A stretch of DNA of 64,000 nt from Periconia sp. R9002 (lineage: Eukaryota; Ascomycota; Dothideomycetes; Pleosporales; Periconiaceae), in NCBI GenBank assembly GCA_023627715.1, contig JAMAHW010000010.1:62001-126000 (forward strand), in the 5' to 3' direction. How positions within the stretch are numbered: position 1 is the first letter of the stretch; each line of letters opens with the position of its first letter. A program made the translations under genes and the position numbers. This document shows positions 46,413 through 58,866 of this stretch, in pieces. The notes below the pieces were generated by a model, which was given only the letters and a program-made list of their open reading frames with translations, ran no database searches and was not told the origin of the DNA.

Positions 46413-48631
46413 GCAGACAATGCAGGCCATTTGCTGCAAGCCAATTTTTTTATGACCGACCCCATGGGGACGTCGCGGCGAACTTTCACGATTGAATGCC
46501 TTTCCTCCGAATATACCCTATTTTCACGACAATGAGTGTAACGAATATCACTTTTCTATTTACCAATCATTTTTTCCTAGGAACTGCTAGGGTGGGGCCT
46601 TATACTGGTACAGAGGCCAGTTTCATGTTTGATATCACATATCTATACAATCAAGTGACTGGTAGTGTCTTATGGTTATCTCTATCTATATCCTTATATA
46701 TACATCAGTGCCTCCTCATAACACTTCACGATGTCTAACAGTACAGCCTCCAGTGCACTAAGACATCACCACAGGCGGCTAACACAGCATTTGCCATCCA
46801 TCCTGCCTCGAGGGTGGAAATTCCTTTCGAGACAAGATGCCGATGCCGATATGACCGAGGAGATGCTACATTAATTACAAACTGCTAGTATGCCAGAATT
46901 CTAGAATGTCAGAATGCTAGAAAATTTATTACTGGTAGATTACAAGACCACGAGCCCCAACCTGTGTCGCGACATTGCAAACCTGATCTGTGGAACTTGG
47001 CGTGGATCCACTACCTGTTGGAAAGGCTTATTACCGATTCCCACTTTCGTTCAACTCCGGGATGGCTTCTAATGTTGAACTTCGAAACGATATCTCGGAA
47101 GCCGATCCGAATGGTACTTACATCATTGGTGGCGATACGACGAATACGCCACGCCACATACAGTACCTGGGAGAAAACCACGATTTCCTCGGATTTTCCC
47201 GAAAAGCAAATCGTACAGTAAATCAAATGTGAAGTTATTCCCGGCCAAAATAATCATGTGACGTGCATCTCAAATTTAGTCCCACTTAAATTCCACCTCG
47301 GTTCTTTCTTCCGTTGCTGTAATTCGATACTGGGCGTGGAGTTCCACGCTATTGGGAAGATGAAGTAGTGGCAAAAAGCGTTTTGTAGTGGTTCTGGTGA
47401 AGCCTTTTTATTGGATATCGTGCTGCGTGTCACGGCTCCGACACGATATTCTCAATCCAGTGGCAATCATGGTTCTTATCGAGAATCCTACGGAGTCCTA
47501 TCGCGCCGATGTACCCACGATTTTGTGCAAAATCGTATATTCGTTTAAATTGAACCAAAATTATATGCGAGAATATCAAGTCATTGAAGCATTAATATCC
47601 CTCATAGTCTCTATTACACAACGTGATCATCCGCAGGACTTACATGAGTTTGGGTGTGTATGCGCCTTCGTAAGTGCATGCACTTCTCATCCAGTTCACG
47701 CAGATTCTGGGTCACGACTTCGACATCTTATTTGAATTGCAGTGATTGAAAGGGGGGGAGGGAGAGAGAGAGAGAGAAAGAGAGAAAACATGTCAATTAC
47801 CACCTTCTCCCATCCTATTAATCTCTCTCCCTTGTTGCCAAAGCATAAAACGCAGCCCTCCTTATCTTGACCTAACGTCCTCCCCTAAACATGCCAACAT
47901 AAAATATATGTCTCTGAATCAACCATACAGCAAAGCTTTGAACATATATGCTTCACAAGTCTCAAATCCATGGCCCAGAGACCCCAACACAGGGATAGAC
48001 AAACATTCACAGCGTTATCTGTGGGAGGATGTAAACTCTCCGGTTCTATCCAGACCTCCGGGGATGATGTAGCGTGGTCTGTCGACTTCAGTCATCGGGT
48101 TGCTGGTCTCAAAAATAGTGATGGAGGTAGTGGTGGTGCTGGGATGGATGTGAAGAGGGACTGGCACTGGTGTAGTGCAGGTTGTCAGGGTCGGAAAGAT
48201 AAGAGGTATCATTGTAATATTGGTGGAGGATAGTAAGGGGATTGGAGAACGGGAGATGTTTGTTCCTGTGAGATGGGTAACTCCGTGTTGCAACATACCC
48301 TGTAACTTCGGCTTAGGCAGTCATCGCCGTGTGGTTGCTGGGTATAGCAGTGAGCGGGTGATTTCTTTGTGAAAGTGTCTAAGCGGATGTGAAGCTTTTC
48401 AGCTCGTCATGTTGTTTTTGATGAAGAGGAATCCACGAGAAAACCAATGCCAGTGATAACGCTATCAACATATTTATAGCAAGCTTAAAAGCATGAACAT
48501 CAATGTTTCCGTCATGATCTCCACCCCATATATCGAAAATGCTCCTCCCTAACGCCAAATTTCTAGAAGTTCTAGAAGAAATGTACAAGAAATCCAATCA
48601 TATATACCAACGGCTTAGATGGGCGGTTAGT
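46413..48631. other. 2.2 kb gene-poor stretch
   Basis: No gene can be supported. A frame of 80 codons at 46990-47232 and a 47-codon ATG frame from 46731, preceded by TATATATA, look protein-like but have no family match that I recognise. On the minus strand 48015-48296 is an open Ser/Thr/Pro-rich frame and 48379-48597 contains a hydrophobic segment. A GA microsatellite lies at 47759-47786. The end at 48631 abuts the stop codon of the leftward carrier gene. Confidence 0.5.
47759..47786 (+). repeat. GA microsatellite
   Basis: A short (GA)n tract with one AAA interruption, preceded by seven G. Non-coding surroundings. Confidence 0.85.
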
Positions 48632-49807
48632 TTATTTTACAAGCACGGGTCCTCCCTTTCCGGCTTTTTCAGCTGCATAATCAGCCAGTTTCTGCAGCTT
48701 TTCAGCGCGCACCTGGCGGAAATATCTAAATAAGAGGATAAAGATGAGTTCGATTCTGATTAATGTCAGTTTGTGTGATCTTGCGAGCTTGATAAGTCAC
48801 AACACATACCGTTCTTTTGTCATCATCAAGAAACCCTGCACAAGCAAACCCTTCAGGATTTGAGGGCCGATACCCTTAAACAGGCCAAGAGGACCCTCGT
48901 GTTCAACAATGTATGCCATGACCTCGCCAAATGTTTTGAAAGGTCTACCTTTCCTGGCTGGAGGCGGTTTAGACTGAAGTCCAACTTTGGCGACAATGAG
49001 CGGTTGTGTTGCTATAGTTGCGAGTGCTTTCGACATTGCACCAAGAGCTATTTTGTATCAGCTGATTTTCTGCAGGTCTGTTGATCATCAATACACACCA
49101 AAAGCCTCCCACGGTTTGAGGTTGGTTTTCCCGGGAAACAAATTTTCCCTCAATCGCTGATAGGCACCATATGTGATAGCGGGGTTCACGACGAGAACCA
49201 AGCTAGCTTTCAGTCCTCTCCACAAACCCGTCCAGCCATCGTCGCTGTCGACGACTTCCTTGCCGGTTGCAATGAGACCTTTACGTTCATGCTTGCTGAC
49301 TGTCTGTTGTCGTGTCGTCACAACGGCCACGGGGATAGTGAAAATCTGGGCAATGGCGCCTGCAACCGCGCCCAGGGAGAGCTCTGCCGCTGTTCCGGGG
49401 GGAGTGTTGAGGGCGCGATATTGGAGATAAAGGGTCCGCACCACCGTATACCAATAAAAGTATGCGAAATTGGTTGAAGCCACACCGAGTAATGAGCCCG
49501 GTAGGCCTGCATACAGACCGCTAAGACCATCGGCTTTGACAATTTTGGAAATGGCATCGAGGGTGGATGAGTAGTGCTCATCATCGGCGGGGTTGGTATC
49601 GAGGGAAGGATTGCGCTTGACCTGGACTTGAAGGCGAGTCTTGACACTAAATCTCTCGTTAGCCCATTCCGTGGGGATTGACACTTCACGGGTGAGGGCT
49701 CACATGTCCAAAGGATAGACGAGGGCATTCGCAAGAACAGCGCCAGCAGACCCAGCAACGGCACTACCCCACGGTGGAAGCTTTTCAAGCTTGGACTGTC
49801 CGGCCAT
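48632..49807 (-). CDS. ant1: Peroxisomal-type adenine nucleotide carrier
   Basis: 327 residues from four exons; introns 49647-49703, 49048-49098 and 48726-48809 each restore carrier motifs. Mitochondrial carrier family with three repeats: PLDIVKTRLQVQ in repeat 1, IPVAVVTTRQQ in repeat 2 and PLIVAKVGLQ in repeat 3. The overall sequence (start MAGQSKLEKLPPWGSAVAGS, and GLLVQGFLMMTKER in the last repeat) resembles yeast Ant1 and PMP47, which exchange cytosolic ATP for peroxisomal AMP to support fatty-acid activation and beta-oxidation. The assignment to the peroxisome rests on similarity, not on a targeting signal. The protein ends in a short Lys/Ala/Gly tail (KAGKGGPVLVK). Its promoter is shared with the calpain gene in divergent orientation. 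Confidence 0.92.
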
Positions 49808-50791
49808 GACGATGTAAAAGGTCGAAAAGCGAGGCGGTTACTTTCCCGGCAACTTTTAACGTAGGCGATTTAGCGGTGATGGTTGACACAACAGGCGGGT
49901 GGTATTGCAGAGTGTCGGGGAATTGAGGCTGCTTGAGGTAGACGTGTAGTGATGCTATGTCATGGCCGGCAGAAGAGAGTGGGAAGGGATATGTTGGTGT
50001 AAAGCAGGCCAAAGCCTGGGAGATGGGATGTGACAAGACGGATACAGAATAATCCGCAAGGATAATTCGCACGCGTGGAGGAGCATTTTCTATGGCTGAC
50101 GAGACCCGAGGTATACCGAGGTTCACTCGATCACCCCCCAACAGCGTTCCCACGGGGCCGCTAGTGCCAGATGCTTGTTATCGGGAGAGCTGGTGATCCG
50201 TGCGTCATACCGGTATATCAGTTCAATTAAAGAGAGGTCGTATTACCAATGTACTCGCTACTTAGGTATGGGGATGTGTATTTACCATTGGGTATTCAGA
50301 GTCTTTCGGCGAGGCACAGATGGCTCTCATTCACTTTTCCAGGTTCTATTACATCGGGGCATACATAAATACCGATAGATACCTACATACATGTATATAT
50401 GTGCATAGGCATGTACAGTGATGGCAAAGTACATGTATGTAGTAATACGATTTCTGACAATATTGATCGACCCAGCGAAAAAATCACAAAGACGGCCTCT
50501 GCCGGGACATACACACAAATTTGCCGAACACAGGTAGGCAACTGCATTGAGTGCCACATGCCTTGTTTGTACACGTGACTACACCGTCGCACCTACCTGC
50601 TTACATAACGCGACTACCCCAACATACACCACCACTTGCTATCCACCTTGTTCAAGCCCACGACCAACAAAGTTTCGCCCGAAAATTACACTTTGAAACT
50701 TTGTCCGTCAATCTTGTGTCCTTCTTTCAAGTCTACCCTCCGCGCTATAGTATAGGGATTGCAGGGCTCTTGGGCCTCCTCGCAACCCATC
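49808..50791. other. Divergent promoter of carrier and calpain genes
   Basis: 1 kb between two divergent starts. From 50370 to 50450 it is dense in ACATGTA and GTACATGT palindromic words. C/T-rich sequence precedes the calpain ATG. No coding frame supported. Confidence 0.55.
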
Positions 50792-53700
50792 ATGGGCGAC
50801 CAAGCCCGAGAAATAGAGACGCTGAAGGCGGCTGCGAGCGTACGTGACCGGACATGTATCTGAATATGCGAGAACTTCATCGCCGACCTCATGCTCACTT
50901 CCTTTCGCAGAAACATCAATCGCAGCTCCAATCAGCTCCTAGAGAAGAGGCTCTTGAACTGGCCATCAGTGCTGTCGAAGACTTGATGAAAGCTATAAAA
51001 CTTTCTTCCAACCCTGAAGAGAAGAAAGACTTGAGGTCACAGTTCTCTGCTGCCATGGACCTTGCAGATCGTGTCAAATCCTCTCGGGAGTGGCCTCCAT
51101 CACATCAATCGCAGCATCCTCTTCTTCTCTCAACCCAAGACATGCCGTCTCTGAGTTCGTCACTAAGGTTGTCAGCGAAGAATCCGGTTCCATCTAAAAA
51201 TGACGAAGTGAATTCTTGGGCTGCCAATGTTTCGCAGACGGAGCACCCCGCCAATATGTTCAGTGCGGACGTTACGCAGACGAGTCGCTCACTCATCAGC
51301 ATTGCGCCAAGCGTCCCAAGTGATTCGCAAATTACTAACCAACCCCCTTCTGATCCTTTGCTTTCTGATTTCTCCAAAGTGTCTCACAAACAGACCTTGT
51401 TAACTGACGGAGTTCATCAGACCATCCAAACGCAACTGCCTAGCCGAGATGCTTTAAGAACGACCCCTTCAATGGCCCCGTATTCCCACATCCGCAGGCT
51501 ACCCGAGCCAGTTTCGACGCGGAAGCGAAGCAAGAAGGAGGAAATTATTTTGCTGAAGTCATCTGTTGTCAACGGCTTCAAGTGCCCACCGTGGGACAAG
51601 ACCCCCGCACCATCCGAATTTATAAAGGATAAGAGCAATGATGTCTTCATGTAAGTATTCTGAAGAGTTTATCACGTAAGATTGATACTCATTCCACAGG
51701 GACGCGCGTGATTTGAGTCTGTCGACGTTTCAGCGACAGTACTTCCTTGAATGGTCTCGACCGAACCAAGCCATCCCACCACCTTCCGTCATTTCTGGCT
51801 CTCGTAGTGGACTGGGCCCTTTAATGTCCACTGCACGCTCTATCGATCTCGTTCAGGATGCTGCAACAGATTGTTCAGTAGTAGCTAGTCTTTGCGCTGG
51901 AATTGCCCGAGCCGAGCGTGGTCACGACCAGCTGCTTTCCAACAAATTGTATCCATTTGATCGCAATTTGGGAAGGCCGGTGATATCACCAAACGGGAAA
52001 TATGTCGTGCGCCTCAACTTCAACGGCTGTTGGAGGAAAGTCGTCATTGACGATCGCCTTCCCATGTCGAATTCCCACAGGCTACTCCACGTGATAGATC
52101 GACGTCAGCCAGCACTTTTATGGCCAGCTTTGATTGAGAAAGCTTATCTCAAAGTTCGCGGTGGTTATGATTTCCCCGGTAGCAATTCCTGCAGTGATCT
52201 GTGGACGATGACTGGATGGATTCCGGAGCAAATCCATTTGCAAGAGTAAGTAATATTGACACGTGGAATGCTGCGGATTGCTAAGTACGATAGGACGGAT
52301 ATCGTTCCCAGCCAACTTTGGGACAGGATATACCGAGCGTTCATGTATGGCGATGTGCTTGTAACTCTGGGTACTGGGCAAATGTCTAGTCGCCAGGAGC
52401 GCGAGTTCGGGCTTGAGGGACAACACAGCTATGTGGTATTAGATATGAAGGAAACAGACCATGACAAGCTACTCCTTGTGAAAAATCCGTGGGTCGAGGG
52501 CCGAGGATGGCGTGGGCCTCGTCCGCCCGTGGGCCCCGTTTTAGACACATCTACCTCGAGCGGAGAGTCTAAAATCAGCACGGAGGCATACCACCTGGAC
52601 AGTATCCCTTCCAAGGAGCGGCCACATCCGACTACTTTCTACATCGGGCTGGAGCAGGTGATACGGCATTTTGAAAGCCTTTACCTCAATTGGAACCCTG
52701 GGCTTTTCCGACATCGGCAAGACATCCACTTCGACTGGAAAATCGAGGCAACGGGAGGCGACAGTACTTGCATTGTTGAGAATCCCCAATTCTCTTTCTG
52801 GTCCAAGGATGGAGAAATCGTCTGGTTTCTTTTGACTCGCCATTTCCGGGACGCGCCTGGCCATCTCAAAGACGTATCAGATGCTTTTAATGATGGAAGT
52901 ATTCGACCTGATGCACAAACAAACTCCGCTGGAGATCCATCGCTGGGCTATATGAGTATATTCGCATGTGCTGGTGGCGGCAATCGGTTGTACGTTAAAG
53001 ACACATATTTTGAGAGCAGTGACTACGTTACTACACCACAGTGCCTATTGCGATGGGATACGGATCCTCAATCCTACTACACGGTGGTCATTGATCAGGA
53101 AGACCTGCCTGCTTCATCTTACAGCTTTACCCTCTCGGCCTTTTCCAATTCGGAGATTGCATTGGAGCCAGCGAACCAGAAATACCCCTTTCAGCAGAGC
53201 ATAGCAGGTGCCTGGACAAAACATACCGCGGGCGGCAGCACGAGCTCGGCAAACTATTTTGAGAATCCACAGTATCTTCTTGAGGTGAAGAAGAAGGGCC
53301 CGTTTGCATTGCTTCTTACCAGTATGAACAAGAAGAATCCAATGCATATCAAGCTCACTCTAGGCTACGGAAAGCGAGTATATCGACTGCAAAGCCGGGA
53401 CGTGCTTGTAGATTCGGGCGATCACCGCACAAGCTGTGTGTTTGCTGAAACAGATGGGCTTCCCCCTGGGCTATACACCATCATATGCTCCCTTTTTGAG
53501 GCTGGACAAACTGGCGATTTCACCTTGAGAGTTGACAGCACCGAGGAAGTAGTTCTCAAGCCAATCCCCCGCGATGGTGCAGGCTTGATCTACCAGAGAC
53601 TGTCCATGGCGTGCTTTGGGCCTGACGTGAACAAAATCGCCGCGCCCATCATGGCCCACCGGCTAGCTTCATATACTATCGTGGCTCGATTCCAAAAAGC

Positions 53701-54010
53701 AACGACACCGCGGCCAAGGGCAGTGCTGCCTACAAGTCGCAGTCCCTTTCGATTCAGTGTTGAAGTAGGAAGAGGTCCTGAACGCAAGTTCTTGATCACC
53801 AGTGAGCATGGACAATACGCAGACTCAGCGATTGTCCGTTCGGAGCCTAGCAACATCGATCCATCCCTTTATAAACCTGGCGATCTGTGGCTTGTATTGG
53901 ACCGACTTTCGGGGCCTGGAGGGCCGGTAGAGGAATGGTACGACCTGGAAGTGTACACCGACGTGCCTCAGGCATTTACAATAGGTGTGTGGCGCAATTG
54001 GGATGATTAG
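50792..54010 (+). CDS. palB: PalB/Rim13 calpain-like protease
   Basis: 1016 residues from four exons; introns 50840-50910, 51651-51699 and 52246-52293 are consistent in phase. PalB/Rim13 works with ESCRT-III in the ambient-pH pathway to cleave the transcription factor PacC/Rim101 at alkaline pH. An N-terminal MIT domain (about 17-75, EEALELAISAVEDLMKAIK) would bind ESCRT-III. A disordered Ser-rich linker leads to the calpain core with the catalytic triad visible: C321 (AATDCSVVASL), H489 (GQHSYVVLDM) and N509 (LLVKNPW). Two C2-like/CBSW beta domains follow to the C-terminus. Exon 1 is only 48 nt and encodes MGDQAREIETLKAAAS. The start context CATCATGGG is good and an upstream frame is absent. 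All key residues are intact, so an active protease is expected. Confidence 0.95.
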
Positions 54011-54984
54011 GTGGGCTTGAGGCGGGCAAGCGGGGCTTCTATCTTGATGCTTCCTGCTCGCTGCTTGGGCGGAAGACACGGCATGTATGCTTGGCTTGGT
54101 TCATGTCATATTGCTGGATAAGGTAAGTGGAGGCGGCGTGTTTGACAGGATGAATGGTCACATTTGGTGAGAGGTGAGCACTTGATTGCTGTACTGTACA
54201 TTTGCAAAGGATGTGCGTCTACAGAGGCACATGGGCAGGAGTTCATAGGGCAAGGCAGGAATAGCTATGTACATGCACTGTTCTGTGATTATGTAAGATA
54301 GTGCTAGTGGCCATCATGTAAGAAGAAGGCGAGATTTTGTACAACAATACACGGTGTGCACATGCAGTATTTTTTTTGGATGTCGGTAGACATGTACAGA
54401 ATATCACCAACGGTACCGTATTTAGCCACGGCTAACGCGAGGGCGACGTGCATGTGCAAATGAAAAGGGCCCTGACGATTCGTGTCGGGATGATTGGCGA
54501 CGCGGGTTTCACCGCCATGGCACATCCTTGTTGCGTTTCATGATGCGCATGTCCAGGACCGAGCAAGCTCTCTGATAGCGGTGCATGCAAATACCACACT
54601 GTACGTACATGGTGCTAGCTAGTCAGTCAGTGAACCAAGTGTCGGTACCTTTTTTCTCTCCCATCCCCCCTCGACGCCCTCACCACCGAAGCTCCAGATC
54701 GTTATCGACTGACTATTGTTCGCTCGTGTTGGTGTCTGTTGCCACAAAACCCCGCCATCTGATCGTATCCCACATCACCCCCCTACGTCAGACCGTGGCT
54801 TGGCGCGTACCTATCTCGTCGTCTGTACCGCTACCAGAACCGCCAGCCAGTTTGGTCAAAAGTCCACTCCATACTTTCCCGCTTTCCCGCCTTTGCTATC
54901 CACCGCAGCCCGCCCTACATACTCCAAGTCGGACACTAGAACACTCCCATACTCTTCTACACACACGCACTTCCTCTGCCTACC
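54011..54984. other. Intergenic region before the OSBP gene
   Basis: 1 kb. Several TGTACATG and GTACGTAC words occur (54259-54275, 54388-54400, 54600-54612). From about 54650 the sequence is C/T-rich and reads as a long leader ending in CTACCATGG. No supported gene. Confidence 0.55.
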
Positions 54985-56778
54985 ATGGCGGACGCCGCCG
55001 ACAAGCTCGCTCCGGGCAGCGCTTCACAGCCGACCTCAGCCGTTGCATCCAAAGAACCTTCCAGGGCCGCGACACCCGTAAATGCGCCCGTCGAAAAGCC
55101 GCCGGACGACAGCTCAAAGTTGAAGACGTTTCTGGGCGTCTTGAGGAGGTACCTTGCCCTCACACCACACATACATACTCGAGTAGTATCATGCATGGGA
55201 AATGCCAAACCAAGGCTGACAGGATGACACAACAGGTTCATAGGCGTCTCTGATCTTGCAGCCGTGCGATTTTCTCTTCCCGCCCAACTGCTGGAGCCAA
55301 CACCCAACCTCGGTATGTATCTTGACTTAGCGAGAACCTCCGCGAGTGTCCCTGACGACGATAGAGTACTGGCATTATCTGGATAGACCCGAGGCATTCA
55401 TTAGGTGAGCGGCATACCTGGTAAACAATCGTTCCAAGCTCGTTGTCGCTAATCGAAGCAGCATCGGCGATTCGGACGAGCCACTTGGGCGCATGCTGGG
55501 GACGTTGCGATTCTGGTTCACAAAGGACTTGGTATGCTAACATCTTCATCGCTCTATCCGTGTTCCTTCCAAGGCTGATCTCCCTAGAAATATGTCAAGG
55601 GCAAACCCTGCAAACCATATAATTCTACACTGGGAGAATTCTTTAGGGTATGTACATTCTAGAAGTGCCTTACTTTTTATACTGACATTAGTTAGTGTAA
55701 TTGGCAAGTCGAAGACACGCAGCCTCCACTCAAACACTCCCCAAACTCGGAACCTAGCAGCAGCGCGACCAGTACTGCAGGTGACAACAAGCTCGTCAAA
55801 GTCTCCTATCTGACCGAACAAACCTCGCATCACCCACCAGTTTCCGCATTCTACATTGACTGCCCTGAGAAGGGTATTAGTGCCAGAGGGTTCGACCAGC
55901 TGAGCGCAAAATTCACTGGCACCAACATTCGCGTTATTGCCGGTGCCCACAACCTCGGCATTTTCATAAATTTACAAAACCGCGACAATGAGGAGTACCA
56001 GCTCACACATCCTGCGGCATATCTGGGCGGACTTTTGAGAGGTAAGAGGACGAATCCAGCGTGGTAGAAAATCTGCCTTTCACAAAGCTCACACCTGTGC
56101 AGGTGCGCTCAGTGTCTCGGTCGCCGACTCTTGCTATGTCACGTGTGCAAAGACCAAGATAAAAGTTATCCTCGAGTACTTGGAGGAAGGATGGTTGGGC
56201 AGGACACAGAACAAAGTCCAAGGTGTCATTTTCAAATATGACCCCAACAACGACACCAAAACCAAAATTAAAGACGTATCAGACAAAGATGTGTTAGCAA
56301 GAGTAGAAGGGTGCTGGCAGGATAAGATCTACTACACACTTGGGAGCCAACCATTCGCCAAGAACTCTGTGCGTACCTTCCGTGGTTTTGCATTACCGAG
56401 CTTTTGTGCTGACATTGATCCTAGGACAAGCATCTTCTTTTAGACCTGAATCCTCTGTATCCCATCCCAAAGAACATTCCACCTCTCGAGGAGCAGCTTC
56501 CCAATGAGTCCCGTAAATTCTGGGACAAGGTTACAAACGCCATTGTCAACAAACAATACTCCCTTGCCACTACCCTCAAACAAGAGATCGAAGAGAATCA
56601 GCGAAACAAAGCTGCCGAGAGGAAAGCATCGAACAAGGAGTGGCAGCCGCGCTTCTTCACTGGCGCTGTGACACCTGCAGGAAAACCAGACCTCACCAAA
56701 GATGGTGAAGAGGCTCTCAAAGGATTGCACGCAGACCAATACAAGCTGGAGCCAAACAAGGAATACGGCGCCTTCTAA
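54985..56778 (+). CDS. kes1: Oxysterol-binding protein, Kes1/Osh4 type
   Basis: 458 residues from eight exons, the most intron-rich gene here; introns 55149-55235, 55313-55364, 55405-55461, 55532-55587, 55648-55695, 56042-56102 and 56369-56424. Short ORP proteins of the Kes1/Osh4 class carry sterol and phosphatidylinositol 4-phosphate in opposite directions between Golgi/plasma membrane and ER. The ORP signature EQTSHHPPVSAFY starts at about E178, with H182-H183 as PI4P contacts. The lid-like N-terminal segment and the FFR..CNWQVED block match the family, as does the C-terminal EWQPRFF. No PH, FFAT or ankyrin region is present, so it is a soluble short form. Length is slightly above yeast Kes1 because of an N-terminal Ser/Pro/Ala tail. 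Splice phases all agree, giving confidence in the model. Confidence 0.94.
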
Positions 56779-58866
56779 AACAAATCGTTGCAACACACCT
56801 TGGTGTGAATGTGAATAGATTGCGCAGCGTGGCAGCAATGGACTCGGGATGGGTTGAATTACCTTCATTTGGTTACTGAGCGCACGGCATACCAACATGA
56901 TATTTCCTTTTCGAGTTGCACTCGTTCATTACATGGCGTTTGCTCTTTTCAAAGGTTGGTTTATACATGGGTTACGATCATAGCTGTTTAGATTCCAATT
57001 TCTGGGTTTGCTTGCATATATGTGAGCAGCATCAACAATGCGAGCGATTCCTGAACGATAAATATTTTTTTCAAAGCATTGCCTATACACATGCGCTAAG
57101 GATAGAAATTGAGCAGTTTTGTTTGCTGGATTGTAGAAAGGATTACTTTAGATCTCCATGGATGCGTACATACAGGTACCTGTACGTATGTTTATACAGT
57201 AGGTACCTCCAAAGCCATGTCAATCCGCAGGCTGTGTTAGGCATGTGGGGGGATGCTTACATGCAATAAGCACCCGTGCAACTTCAGACTGCATGAAACC
57301 ACTCACCATCAATGCTCTTCACTTCCTCATCTAAAGTGACACCGTATCCTCCTAAGCCAATCCATCATGTCTGTAGGTATTTTATAAACCCCCAGGAGCT
57401 CGCAAGACCGCACCACTCTAACCATCAGCAACAAAAACAAGCCCCCTCATGAAACTATAATCGATACTTCCTCCCTACCACCGGCTTACCCGGGTGGTTA
57501 CGGAGCCATCGAAGTGCACCACCACCATCACCACATCGTACGAGGTCGCGAGCGGGCTCGGCACCCTTGCGGCCGCTCTGTTCTCGTTATCATTTTAATT
57601 GCGATCGCATTCAGCGGTGTTTGCTTTGTTGCTTGGAACTTTTGGTGAGTTGTAGCTTTGATACTCGCAAGATCTTCGTCGCTGTTGTAAATCAGCAGTG
57701 TTGGGCGAGTAGATGAAAACCAAGCAAGTACATATTTATATGAGTGAAATGCTAACAAGCAATACAGTAAGCCAAACCCATTTCCCTTCCTCATTCTCCC
57801 TAACCCAACAAAAAATCCTCACCCCGCTCGAGTCTACTGCCCCGTGGTGGGGAGGTCACTTTGTAAATTCTCATGCGAAGCTTAAAACGAAGTTTGTCCT
57901 ATACCATACAAATCAGAATGGGGATGGATATATGTACACGAAGATAATTATGCATGTCCAGGCTAACCAAATCTTGAATGTAAATGTTATTAGATAATGT
58001 CTCCGAGTGTGAGAAGAATAGACTGCCTTGGGATAAGCCTTGTAAGGACTGGTTGGGAAAGGATGGGTTTTTTGGAGCTGCTGCTGTAGAGGAGGCGTAG
58101 GTGGTGACCGTGGTGCGGTGGGTTGACGATGGATATATTGTGGTGTTAATGCTTAGTTGCTTCGGTAGGGCTTTGCTTTTGGATGTGACAGTGGATACAG
58201 AGATTTTGTTTTGAATGTAAATGTGTTATTTCTACAATTCAGGTTTCGGTTGGTTTTCAAAATGGGAAACACTCTAGGATTAGCTACTGATACAAATATC
58301 AATCAATTATCAACAGTCTATAGAAGGTACTTCGAGAAACTGCTTAATTGTGTCAGAAAGCGCGATTGGAGACCTAGTCTAGGCCCAGCCAAACCCCAAA
58401 ATGGAGCGGAAAGTGCACGATGGTTGCCAATGCGGGGTTGTTAAAACCCCGCCACAGATTTCAGACAAGACTCAAGCTTCGAGACACGATCCGTTGGCAA
58501 TTGGCCGAAATAGTCTGACCGCACCGGCTAGACTACCTCCCTTCTCTTGAGTCTTGTCCACGCGACCTAAAGCGCCCTCATCGATCCAGCTGCATGATGA
58601 TGGAATAGCCAATCCTAGGAAACCCCGTTCCCGTTCCAGGCACCAAACAAATCAGCTCCGTCGAGGTCAATTACAATCGTATGAGCCCCCGCAGTACCCC
58701 GACTTGATCCTGTGGCAATTGAGAAGGCATTAAGACAGTCCTCAGCGCATAAAGTCGAGTATCCCATAGCCCGTAACCTACAACTTTACCATACTCACAA
58801 GGGATCGTTGGCGTGACATCCTTGAGAACGGCAATAACCATACCATCACCACGTGCTCCACCCGAA
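56779..58866. other. Gap with one candidate exon
   Basis: 2.1 kb between kes1 and the cofactor C gene. Apart from the candidate exon listed at 57388-57645, I see no supported gene. GTAC-rich words occur at about 57165-57215. The sequence near 58560-58866 is the presumed promoter and leader of the next gene. Confidence 0.5.
57388..57645 (+). CDS. Candidate exon of a small membrane protein
   Basis: An 86-codon frame without an ATG that looks like an internal exon. It is preceded by an AG acceptor (CCCCCAG ending at 57395) and followed by GTGAGT at 57645; a matching acceptor with a GCTAAC branch ten bases ahead lies at 57767, so an intron of 123 nt fits. The encoded order is a Ser/Thr/Lys-rich segment, Pro/Tyr/Gly sequence (PPAYPGGYGAIE), six consecutive histidines, a basic stretch (VRGRERARHP) and one hydrophobic span (VLVIILIAIAFSGVCFVAW). 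That is the layout of fungal single-pass membrane proteins of the LEA-like type. I could not find a first exon in the right phase, and the downstream exon soon meets a stop. It may be a real gene with unseen exons or a decaying copy. Confidence 0.35.

Noticed and set aside
46731..46871. Short ATG frame preceded by TATATATA, containing LPRGW
   Set aside because: The LPRGW resembles the start of a WW domain but the rest of that domain is absent; too short to support.
46990..47232. 80-codon frame that looks protein-like
   Set aside because: Starts with GTG rather than ATG, matches no family I recognise and has no clear splice partners; kept only as a note in the gap entry.
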